NCBI GenBank assembly: GCA_902362975.1
Contig: CABIYO010000040.1
Location: 1 to 23,223 of the forward strand
Source: Caryophanales bacterium
GTDB lineage: Bacteria > Bacillota > Bacilli > Exiguobacteriales > Exiguobacteriaceae
DNA: 23,223 nt
Direction: 5' to 3'
How positions within the stretch are numbered: the stretch's first letter is position 1; every line of letters begins with the position of its first letter. The translations under genes and the position numbers were made by a program. Positions 1 through 6,121 of the stretch are shown piece by piece. The notes under the pieces are model-generated. The model was given only the letters and a program-made list of their open reading frames with translations. It was not told the DNA's origin and made no database searches.

Positions 1-78
1 ACGACAGCCACCAAACAAGTTCTATTTACGCAACAAGCAACCACGCTTGAATTCGTTCTATTTCAAGAATACAACATG

Positions 79-138
79 TCGGATACTTAATCCACAACCA
101 ATACACTTCAGTATTTTGTGGTTGTAGACTGTATCCGA
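79..138. repeat. 60-bp imperfect inverted repeat (stem-loop) at the broken end of tetR
   Basis: Three nested arm pairs are visible: TCGGATAC (79-86) with GTATCCGA (131-138), CCACAA (92-97) with TTGTGG (116-121), and AATAC (100-104) with GTATT (111-115), around a 6-nt loop. The truncated tetR frame runs into this structure and stops at its inner arm. It could be the end of a small palindromic mobile element or a degraded terminator. No T-run follows on either strand, which argues against a simple terminator. I see no gene in 1-107. Confidence 0.6.
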
Positions 139-329
139 AGCCGATTCATCTCATGACTGAAGTCACGAGTGTTCTCGGCTAATTCATAAAAGGTGCCCCG
201 ATTGATGCCGGCTCGTTCCGTCAATTGCTTGACGGTGACGCCTTCAAATCCCTGTTCTTCAATGAGACTAAAGAAGGCATCTTTGATCAATTTTTTCGTC
301 CGGATGACGCGTAAGTTAGTTTGTTCCAT
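108..329 (-). pseudogene. truncated TetR/AcrR-family regulator (DNA-binding domain only)
   Basis: This 73-residue frame starts at the ATG at 329, chosen because AGGAG lies 8 nt upstream; longer upstream starts have no such site. Residues 9-49 form a typical TetR N-terminal helix-turn-helix, ending in the family hallmark GINRGTFY. In intact members this is followed by a helical ligand-binding and dimerisation domain of 130-150 residues. Here the frame instead gives about 25 unrelated residues that run into the inverted repeat at 79-138. None of the three frames upstream in 1-107 resembles the missing domain. It is divergent from the ABC exporter at 503-2237, so it was probably that operon's repressor. 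Without the dimerisation domain it is unlikely to be a normal regulator. Confidence 0.75.
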
Positions 330-365
330 GCTATTTCTCCTTTTCCTCAACACATTCATTCCATC

Positions 366-381
366 TGTCGGAAAACCGACA
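366..381. promoter_or_regulatory. inverted repeat in the tetR/ABC intergenic region, candidate operator
   Basis: A perfect 6-bp inverted repeat, TGTCGG-AAAA-CCGACA, lies between the divergent tetR fragment and the ABC operon, about 20 bp upstream of the -35 box proposed for the exporter. TetR proteins usually bind such palindromes. The assignment is inference. Confidence 0.4.
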
Positions 382-400
382 CGATGATTGATATTGACGA

Positions 401-429
401 TTGTTGCCACCGTGAACGGGGTCTATACT
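401..429 (+). promoter_or_regulatory. candidate SigA promoter of the ABC exporter
   Basis: TTGTTG (401-406) and TATACT (424-429) are separated by 17 bp. Transcription would begin near 436, about 65 bp before the ATG at 503. Confidence 0.5.
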
Positions 430-440
430 GAACATATATA

Positions 441-459
441 AATCAACACGGTGTCGATT
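441..459. promoter_or_regulatory. 19-bp imperfect palindrome just downstream of the ABC promoter
   Basis: AATC-A-ACAC-G-GTGT-C-GATT is symmetrical except at one base pair and the centre. It lies just after the predicted transcription start of the exporter, a position where a bound repressor would block transcription. It is the better placed of the two candidate operators for the TetR that the fragment at 108-329 once encoded. Confidence 0.4.
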
Positions 460-502
460 ATCTTGAGTATACACGATGAGGCGCCGAAAAGGAGTGACAG
501 AA

Positions 503-1231
503 ATGAACATTCAACTGCAACACGTCGACAAGTCGTTCGGCGACCAACTCGCCATCGACAACATCGACTTCACCATCCCATCCGGAGAGATTTGCTGCTT
601 GCTCGGACCCTCTGGATCGGGGAAGACGACCCTCATCCGTCTCGTGATCGGTGCCCTCGCACCGGACAGAGGAAGTGTTCATATCGGCGAAACGAAGATG
701 CCAAACATGGACATGCTCCAACAAATCGGTTTTATGCCGCAGAACGATGGCTTGTACGAAGACTTGTCGGCCGAGGCGAACCTCGCCTTCTTCGGGTCAA
801 TCTATAAGTTAGGGAAAAAGGCGCTCCAAGAACGCATCACTGAAGTACTCAATCTGGTTGATTTGGCGAACGACCGCAATAAGCTCGTCCGCAACTTTTC
901 AGGCGGGATGAAGAAACGCTTGTCCTTGGCTATCGCCATTTTGCATAAGCCGGACGTGTTGTTTCTTGATGAACCGACAGTCGGAATTGACCCGATCTTA
1001 CGTCGTCAAATCTGGGATCAGTTTCTGGTGATTCGGAGGGAAGGGACGACCATCATCGTTTCGACGCACGTCATGGATGAAGTGCTTGAGTGCGATCGTG
1101 CCGCGCTCGTTTATAATGGACGATTGATTGCTTATGATTATGTGCAGGACTTGCTCGACCAGACCGAGAACGGTCGCGTCGAAGAACTGTTCTTGATTGC
1201 TGGGAAAGAGGAGGAGGGTGACCATACGTAA
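503..1231 (+). CDS. ABC transporter ATP-binding protein
   Basis: A 242-residue nucleotide-binding subunit of an ABC-2-type exporter. Visible motifs are Walker A GPSGSGKT (35-42), Q-loop Gln80, signature FSGGMKKR (132-139), Walker B LFLDEP (153-158) and a switch histidine in STHVMDE near residue 195. I place the start at ATG 503 because AAAAGGAG lies 8 nt upstream; an in-frame ATG at 476 lacks such a site. The gene overlaps the permease start by 14 nt, which indicates translational coupling. It should sit on the cytoplasmic face and power export through the partner permease. The TetR-flanked arrangement suggests efflux of a drug or toxic compound, but the substrate cannot be read from the sequence. 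Confidence 0.93.
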   Translation: MNIQLQHVDKSFGDQLAIDNIDFTIPSGEICCLLGPSGSGKTTLIRLVIGALAPDRGSVHIGETKMPNMDMLQQIGFMPQNDGLYEDLSAEANLAFFGSIYKLGKKALQERITEVLNLVDLANDRNKLVRNFSGGMKKRLSLAIAILHKPDVLFLDEPTVGIDPILRRQIWDQFLVIRREGTTIIVSTHVMDEVLECDRAALVYNGRLIAYDYVQDLLDQTENGRVEELFLIAGKEEEGDHT

Positions 1232-2237
1232 CTTAGCGAAGCGTGTCATCCTTCAGACGTTGAATGATAAACGAAGTGTCGCCTTGATTTTGATTGCGCC
1301 GCTTCTTATATTGACACTCGTTTACTTCCTACTCGGTGACTCGGATTACGTGCCGACTGTCGTCCTTGACGACGACGCACCCGAACAGCTCGTCGATGCG
1401 TTCGAAGACGAGATGCTCGAAGTGGAGCAGACCACGTTCGTTGATCCGAAAGTATATATCGAAGACAATGAACATGTTGATGCCGTCTTTGAAATGAATC
1501 AAGAAGGAACGACCATCACGTTACGTGAACCGTCGACGAAGTCGTCGAAGGCGGTTCGTGAGATTCAAGATGCGTTGGCGACGCTCAACCCTGCAGCTGA
1601 AATCGATACGTCATTCGTCTATGGGGAAGAGGACCAATCGACATTCGATTCGTTCGGTTTCGTCTTCCTATCCCTCTTCTCGTTCTTCTTCGTGTTCATC
1701 CTATCGGCGATGGCACTCGTCAAAGAACGGAGTGGCGGTACACTCGAGCGACTCTTGATGACCCCGATTAAGCGAGGACAGGTCATTTTAGGATATACAC
1801 TCGGATACGGTACGTTTGCGGTCGTGCAGTCGATTTTCATCGTGCTCTATTCGATTTATATGCTCGGCTTGTCTTCGCTCGGGAATATGGCGTGGGTCAT
1901 GTTGACGATGCTACTCATGGCAGGTACGGCGGTACTCTTCGGGGCGACGATTTCGGTGTTTGCCCGATCGGAATTACAAGTCGTACAGATGATTCCGTTC
2001 ACCATCATCCCGCAAGTGTTCTTCTCGGGACTCATCCCGCTCGACTTGATCCCATACGGTCTCGGGAACTTGAGTTACGTCATGCCAATCTTCTATGGAG
2101 CAACAGCAATCAAGGAAGTGATGGTCTACGGAAGTGGCTTCTCAGGCATCTGGGTGTATTTACTCGGTTTGATTCTCTATGCAGGGGTCTTGTATCTCTT
2201 AAACATGCGGGCGCTTGGGAAGTATCGGGGGCATTGA
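1218..2237 (+). CDS. ABC-2 type transporter permease
   Basis: An integral membrane subunit of about 339 residues. The layout is typical of ABC-2 permeases: one N-terminal membrane helix (about residues 18-40), an extracellular domain of about 110 residues rich in Asp/Glu, then five C-terminal membrane helices from about residue 150. Between the second and third helices is the conserved cytoplasmic segment KERSGGTLERLLMTP. The GTG at 1218 is the chosen start, with AAAGAGG 6 nt upstream inside the end of the ATPase gene; a TTG at 1197 is also in frame. It forms a complex with the upstream ATPase. A terminator follows at 2259-2290, so the operon is two genes. Confidence 0.9.
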   Translation: MTIRNLAKRVILQTLNDKRSVALILIAPLLILTLVYFLLGDSDYVPTVVLDDDAPEQLVDAFEDEMLEVEQTTFVDPKVYIEDNEHVDAVFEMNQEGTTITLREPSTKSSKAVREIQDALATLNPAAEIDTSFVYGEEDQSTFDSFGFVFLSLFSFFFVFILSAMALVKERSGGTLERLLMTPIKRGQVILGYTLGYGTFAVVQSIFIVLYSIYMLGLSSLGNMAWVMLTMLLMAGTAVLFGATISVFARSELQVVQMIPFTIIPQVFFSGLIPLDLIPYGLGNLSYVMPIFYGATAIKEVMVYGSGFSGIWVYLLGLILYAGVLYLLNMRALGKYRGH

Positions 2238-2258
2238 GTTATATAAACGTTAGCGAAG

Positions 2259-2290
2259 GCTGTGGTACTTATAGAGTGCCATGGCTTTTT
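2259..2290 (+). terminator. rho-independent terminator of the ABC exporter operon
   Basis: An 11-bp stem (2259-2269 with 2275-2285, including three G-T wobbles), a 5-nt loop TATAG and a following T5 tract. Confidence 0.75.
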
Positions 2291-2300
2291 GTTCATCCAC

Positions 2301-2332
2301 AAAAAAAGCACTCGGACAACTGCCCGAAATGC
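2301..2332 (-). terminator. terminator for the minus-strand glucosaminidase unit
   Basis: Read on the minus strand: GCATTTCGG, a 7-nt loop, TCCGAGTGC and then T7. It lies directly after the stop codon of the small ORF at 2336-2413. Confidence 0.65.
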
Positions 2333-2335
2333 TCA

Positions 2336-2413
2336 TTAGCGCTTGAGTAACAGCATCACGCCGGTCACGAATAATGCGATTCCGCTCGCGAGTCTAACTT
2401 GTTTGCACGTCAC
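2336..2413 (-). CDS. possible 25-residue single-pass membrane peptide
   Basis: A GTG-initiated frame of 25 codons lies between the glucosaminidase gene and its terminator. It reads as a short polar head with several basic residues, a hydrophobic stretch LASGIALFVTGVMLLL long enough to cross the membrane, and a C-terminal Lys-Arg. GGGGTG lies about 8 nt upstream of the GTG. It is only 22 bp behind the glucosaminidase stop, so the two would share a transcript. It could equally be the tail of a decayed membrane-protein gene, since a TGA and a TAG close the frame just upstream. I recognise no family. Confidence 0.35.
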   Translation of the reverse strand: MTCKQVRLASGIALFVTGVMLLLKR

Positions 2414-2435
2414 GTTCTTTCACCCCTACATTTCC

Positions 2436-3059
2436 TCATCGTTTTGCTTTAGCGACACGTTTTGGTGTTTTCGACATTTCTTGATAAATCGAAAGAATCT
2501 CGGTCCCGTAATTTCCTTTCGGCTGCATGGCCCATTTTTGGTGAAGAGATGGCCATGTTTTCGCAGAGCCTCGCTTGACGAGATGGAAGCGTGGGTCGAC
2601 TTGTTTCGTGTTCAGTGCATCGTTTGAAGCGTATGCTTTTAGATGCTGAATTTGAGCAGTCACCCCTTGCTGTGGGGAACGGAAAAAGTGACCTTTTACA
2701 CCATTTCCAGTCGTCCCGATTCCAGAGTAGTTATGCTGCTTCGGAAGGACATCGCCACCGTAACGGAAATAACCGGTCTCTTTCAATGCTTGTGCGAATG
2801 CGACATCCCCACGAACGCCTTCCTTAGCGCCGATGATGACGAAGAGTTTCGCCAAATCTTCGACAGACGTTTTCGCGAGCCGGATATCACGAGGATTCTT
2901 CTTTTTTACGTAATCCGCCATTTGTTGCGGAGTCAAAGCCGATACTCCCATAATAGCACGATTCTGCTTCTTCGGGGCCGCCTCAACGATTGATGCGGTC
3001 GAGAGAAGAGAAGATGTGATCAGCAGAAATGCAATCATCAAGCTAAACACATTTTTCAT
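2436..3059 (-). CDS. secreted glucosaminidase-domain peptidoglycan hydrolase
   Basis: About 207 residues. It begins with a signal peptide: MKNV, a hydrophobic core over residues 5-20, and a cleavage site near VEAA. The rest is a glucosaminidase (endo-beta-N-acetylglucosaminidase) domain. Key features are AKEGVRGDVAFAQALKETGY, in which the Glu of KETGY is the expected catalytic acid, then the HNYSGIG segment and the later HLKAYAS helix. It should cut the glycan strands of the cell wall during growth or separation. There is no wall-anchoring domain. Of three nearby Met codons I prefer the ATG at 3059, with AGGAGGG 8 nt upstream; the ATG at 3062 would have 5-nt spacing. A terminator lies downstream at 2301-2332. 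Confidence 0.85.
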   Translation of the reverse strand: MKNVFSLMIAFLLITSSLLSTASIVEAAPKKQNRAIMGVSALTPQQMADYVKKKNPRDIRLAKTSVEDLAKLFVIIGAKEGVRGDVAFAQALKETGYFRYGGDVLPKQHNYSGIGTTGNGVKGHFFRSPQQGVTAQIQHLKAYASNDALNTKQVDPRFHLVKRGSAKTWPSLHQKWAMQPKGNYGTEILSIYQEMSKTPKRVAKAKR

Positions 3060-3206
3060 CATATCTACCCTCCTAAACAAATCCTATCTATTGAGAAATA
3101 ATACCATTGAAAAGTAAGATTGACCCATTGTTGTAATGATTATTGTGTATCATATCTATTCATTCTTGTTTATAGTAAACGTATAAAGAAATAGGGGGAA
3201 AACAAT

Positions 3207-3845
3207 GTGTACAAAGCCTACCAGTTTAAATTGAGCTTAATGGATGGAGATGAACCGATATGGCGTCGTTTTGTCATTCCGGCCGAAACGAATTTCAAGC
3301 GACTTCATGATGCGATCCAACTAGTGATGTGGTGGGATGATGAACATTTGGCAAAATTTGAAGACGATCTTCGAGAGCCAACGTTTCGCTTCGTCCTTTT
3401 CCCTGATGAGGTCTATGATTACAAAGAACATCTCGCCTATCTAAAGAGTAAATCAGAATTGAGCGAGTTTGAGCGTCTTATGTTGAATCGTTTACAGCGA
3501 GTGAAAGTAAGGCACATGAAAAATGTTAAACTTCCAACAATCATTGAGAAGCATCCGGTTCTTTACTACACGTACGATTATGGAGAAGACTGGACGCACG
3601 AGCTAGCGTTTGAAGGAGTAATTGAAGATTATCCTAATCCATATCCGACTGTGACGGAGTGGGTTGGAGAGACACCTCATGAAGGCGTTGGCGGTTGGGA
3701 AGGAAATCAGATGATTCGAGACATTCTGGCCGATCCGACGCATCCAGAACATGAAGCGTATAAAGAAGCGTCAAAAGGTGTTCAGACGTATGATGTCGAT
3801 AAAATCAATCATATGCTGGAAGTGTATGTGACAGTAAAAAAATAA
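3207..3845 (+). CDS. pRiA4b ORF-3 family protein (IS1096 TnpR-like fold)
   Basis: 212 residues. The N-terminus (YQFKLSLMDGDEPIWRRF) and the later YDYGEDWTHELAFE segment are the hallmarks of the plasmid pRiA4b ORF-3 family. The family is widespread next to mobile elements, but its biochemical role is not established. The start is GTG 3207, with AGGGGG about 8 nt upstream. An ATG overlapping it at 3205 opens only a nine-codon frame that stops within the gene; it might compete with the GTG for ribosomes. The gene stands alone, with its own terminator, between the glucosaminidase and the cas3 remnant. Confidence 0.8.
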   Translation: MYKAYQFKLSLMDGDEPIWRRFVIPAETNFKRLHDAIQLVMWWDDEHLAKFEDDLREPTFRFVLFPDEVYDYKEHLAYLKSKSELSEFERLMLNRLQRVKVRHMKNVKLPTIIEKHPVLYYTYDYGEDWTHELAFEGVIEDYPNPYPTVTEWVGETPHEGVGGWEGNQMIRDILADPTHPEHEAYKEASKGVQTYDVDKINHMLEVYVTVKK

Positions 3846-3857
3846 TAGAGAGTGTAG

Positions 3858-3888
3858 AAACCGAGTTGCGCTGCGATTCGGTTTTTTT
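3858..3888 (+). terminator. terminator of the pRiA4b ORF-3-like gene
   Basis: AAACCGA (3858-3864) pairs with TCGGTTT (3878-3884), the inner bases can extend the stem, and the T-run continues to 3888. It separates this gene from the cas3 transcript. Confidence 0.75.
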
Positions 3889-3903
3889 GTGGATTTTAGT
3901 GAA

Positions 3904-3921
3904 TCTACATTAAAGTGTAGA
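3904..3921. promoter_or_regulatory. inverted repeat upstream of the cas3 remnant
   Basis: TCTACA-TTAAAG-TGTAGA lies in the AT-rich 147-bp leader region of cas3. It could be a regulator site for the former cas operon. No clear -35/-10 pair is tied to it, so the role is open. Confidence 0.3.
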
Positions 3922-4035
3922 AAGAAAACCTAATAAGAAAAAGTACCCACCTTAAGTAAAATAATGTAATAAAATGAAGAGGTATTGAACCCTAACGTGT
4001 TGAACAAATAATAGGTCTAAAGAAAGGGTGAGAGA

Positions 4036-4415
4036 GTGGATTACATTGCACACGTTCGATCATCTGATCGTGCGATTCAAACTGTCAAAGAACACCTGTT
4101 GGATGCTCAAGAACTTGCCGAAAAGTGGGGGAGCTCTTTAAGAATTTCTAAAATTTGTGGTCTGGCTGCTTTATTACATGACCTAGGAAAGTATAGTGAT
4201 GCGTTTCAAGATTATATACGTAGGGCTACCGCAGGAGAAAAAGTAACTCGTGGAGAAGTCGATCACGCGACTGCTGGGGGGCGTTTGCTTTTCGATATGT
4301 TGAAAGGTACGAGTGTAACGAAGCAATTGCTAGCAGAAATAGTTAGCAACGCAATCATCTCACATCATGGTAATCTGCATGACTATGTATCAGGAGAAGA
4401 GTCTCCGTTTTTAAC
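4036..4415 (+). pseudogene. cas3: cas3 5' fragment (type I-C HD nuclease domain), interrupted by an IS
   Basis: 127 codons remain of a gene normally around 750-800 codons long. The frame starts at GTG 4036 with an AAAGGG site about 8 nt upstream. The N-terminus IAHVR...IQTVKEHLL matches type I-C Cas3 proteins. HD-nuclease metal ligands are visible: His20, His48-Asp49 in LLHDLGKY, His77 in VDHATAGG, and His110-His111 in ISHHGNLHDY. In life Cas3 degrades DNA bound by the Cascade complex. The frame breaks at TTTTTAAC, where the IS begins. Beyond the IS no helicase domain and no other cas gene follows, only CRISPR repeats on the same strand. CRISPR interference from this locus must be dead. Confidence 0.9.
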
Positions 4416-4422
4416 TAAATCA

Positions 4423-4488
4423 GGCGAGAATTCTCCCTCCTCTAAGCTTCTCGGGGTGTAGCCCAGCGTAGGTGGGAGATGAATCGCC
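4423..4488 (+). repeat. left-end subterminal hairpin of the IS
   Basis: An imperfect stem pairs 4423-4440 (GGCGA...CTCCC.CC) with 4471-4488 (GG.GGGAGAT...TCGCC). IS200/IS605-type transposases recognise such folded single-stranded ends. The same structure is present in the second copy, from 23137. Confidence 0.65.
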
Positions 4489-4623
4489 CGGTCCAAAACT
4501 CTTCTCCCCCTGTGACAGATGTGACGAACAAAAGTTCGTGATTCCGTCAGATTCTCCCTCCGCTTCCGCGGGTATCGGATGAGGAGGACACATCACGATC
4601 TTCGAAAGGGAGGAGGGACGGAC

Positions 4624-5715
4624 ATGCTGAAAGGCTATAAATACAGGCTCCACCCGACGCCGGCACAGGAAGAGTTCCTCATCAAGACGATCGGCTGCGC
4701 CCGGTTCGTCTACAACAAGCTGCTCGAGGACCGCATCGCCATCCGCGATGAGGCGAAAGCGGGGATCGTGACGAGACAGAAACCGGCGACACCCGCCTCC
4801 TACAAACCCTTGTTCCCGTTCCTCGCCGAGGCGGACAGCCACGTGCTCGCGAACGCGAAGCTGAACCTCGACACCGCGTTCGCGAAGTTCTTCGCCGGGA
4901 CGGGCGGCTTCCCGGCCTTCAAATCGAGACGACGGTCACGCGCCTCCTACACGACGAACAACCAGCACGGTACGATCCGCATCGAGGCGGGCAAGGTTCG
5001 GCTGCCGAAGGTCGGGTTCGTGCGGTTCACCCAACATCGTCCGTTTGAGGGAATCATGAAGTCGGCGACGGTGTCGATGACCAAGACAGGCACGTTCTTT
5101 GTCTCCCTCCTCGTCAAACAGGACGATGAACCATGAATCCCAGCCGAGAACAAGGTCGGGATCGATCTCGGTTTGGACCATTTCGCCGTCATGACGAACG
5201 ATGCGATGGTCTCGGAGAAGATCGAAAACCCACGTTTCCTTCGCAAGTCGGAAGAAAAGGTCAAGAAGGCGCAACGTGCGCTGTCGCGAAAGAAAATCGG
5301 GAGCAAGAATCGTGAAAAAGCCAAATTACTTTTGGTCAAGAAACACGAAAAGATCGCCAACCAACGCCAGGACTTCCTTCACAAACTGTCGAGACGGATT
5401 GTTGACGAGAACCAAGTCATCGTCGTGGAGACATTGACATCGAAGGACATGATGAAGAATCACAAGGTAGCGAAATCCATCGGGGATGTCAGTTGGTACG
5501 AGTTCGTCCGACAGTTGGAATACAAATTTACCTTCTACGGACGGACGCTCATCAAGGCAGACCCCTGGTTCGCATCGACGCAGATTTGTTCTTCTTGTGG
5601 CGTCAAAGGCGAGAAGAAGACGATGGATGTCCGTGAATGGACGTGTACTCATTGTGGTGCGTACCATGACCGTGACATCAACGCAAGCATCAATCTGTTG
5701 ATGTTGGCAAACTAA
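4624..5715 (+). pseudogene. tnpB: tnpB RNA-guided nuclease gene with an internal TGA stop
   Basis: One continuous frame of 363 codons encodes a typical TnpB, except that codon 171 (5134-5136) is TGA where Trp would fit. Visible features are the N-terminal MLKGYKYRLHPTPAQEEF, the RuvC aspartate in VGIDLGLDHF (Asp181), the glutamate in VIVVETLTS (Glu269), a zinc finger of Cys322, Cys325, Cys341 and Cys344, and a third catalytic aspartate in DRDINAS (Asp351). Everything is therefore intact apart from one base change. The start at ATG 4624 has GGAGGAGGG upstream. TnpB cuts DNA using an RNA made from the element's right end. Here translation should yield only the N-terminal 170 residues unless the stop is read through. 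Confidence 0.9.
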
Positions 5716-5840
5716 AACGAATTCCTGCAGGGTGGGAACCACCCGACGAGCTTGGTCCATAACCGTGGCTGGTAAGAGCACGGTTTTCCCAAGAAGCTCC
5801 CCCTTCAATTTGTGAAGCAAATAAGTGGCGAGTAGTTCAC
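5716..5840 (+). ncRNA. predicted omega/re-RNA scaffold at the IS right end
   Basis: Downstream of the tnpB stop, three stems can be drawn: GGGTGG/CCACCC (5730-5744), AACCGTG/CACGGTT (5761-5785), and a terminal CTCCCCCTT paired with AAGTGGCGAG (about 5797-5832). In TnpB elements this region makes the guide RNA scaffold, and the guide is the chromosomal sequence just past the element. Here that would start at about 5841 with ATCGATATG. Expression is not shown by the sequence. Confidence 0.55.
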
Positions 5841-5906
5841 ATCGATATGTTGGATCAGCTCATTTAGAAATGCTCGAATACTTTAAAAAAAGTAGGACAG
5901 ACTTGA

Positions 5907-6069
5907 ATCGCACCTCATGCAGGTGCGTGGATTGAAATTATGAAAGTAAAGAACGAGAGTCAAGCTTATGTATCGCACCTCATGCAGATGCGTGGATTGA
6001 AAAGACTTATGTATTTGTAGAACAGAAGAAAACAAAGTTTGCGCCTCACGTTGGTGAACAATCTGGAAC
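5907..6069 (+). CRISPR. leader-distal remnant of a type I-C CRISPR array
   Basis: Two 32-nt repeats at 5907-5938 and 5972-6003 differ at two positions. They have the type I-C form ATCGCACC...GGTGCG TGGATTGAAA, with a small hairpin. The first spacer is 33 nt (5939-5971). After the second repeat, 34-35 nt of spacer-like DNA are followed by a degenerate third repeat at about 6039-6069 that keeps GC.CCTCA.G..GGTG and so can still form the hairpin through a G-T pair. A decayed last repeat marks the leader-distal end, so the array runs on the plus strand, like cas3. The leader and upstream repeats are gone. The 66 bp between the IS and the first clear repeat begins with ATCG and has GAAAT at 5867-5871, which might be a ruined earlier repeat. 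Confidence 0.85.
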
Positions 6070-6080
6070 TTTAATTTGAA

Positions 6081-6117
6081 AAAAGCCGCTCTGAATCGAT
6101 CATTCAGAGCGGCTTTT
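6081..6117. terminator. bidirectional terminator between the CRISPR remnant and the exporter gene
   Basis: A perfect 16-bp stem (6081-6096 with 6102-6117) begins with A4 and ends in T4 around a 5-nt loop. It lies 4 bp beyond the stop of the minus-strand exporter and can end transcription on both strands. Confidence 0.9.
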
Positions 6118-6121
6118 CCCA

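Larger units (their letters stand above)
4416..5840 (+). mobile_element. IS200/IS605-family element with lone tnpB (IS1341 type), copy 1
   Basis: The element carries tnpB but no tnpA, so movement would need a transposase supplied in trans. The left end is fixed by comparison with the second copy at 23130: the two are the same apart from two substitutions over the 94 nt shared, and both are preceded by TTTTTAAC. The right end is placed at GTAGTTCAC (5832-5840) because its last bases TTCAC resemble the left flank TTAAC, as expected for IS200/IS605 cleavage sites; this boundary is inference. The left flank is cas3 and the right flank is degenerate CRISPR-array DNA, so more than a simple insertion has happened here. 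Confidence 0.85.

Noticed and set aside
4420..4842. Minus-strand 140-codon frame across the IS left end
   Set aside because: It is antisense to tnpB and the left-end hairpin in GC-rich DNA, has no family features and no ribosome site.
5840..5871. A further CRISPR repeat directly after the IS
   Set aside because: Only ATCG at the start and GAAAT at the end match, with the right spacing. The middle has no similarity, so it is mentioned under the CRISPR entry as a possibility but not called.
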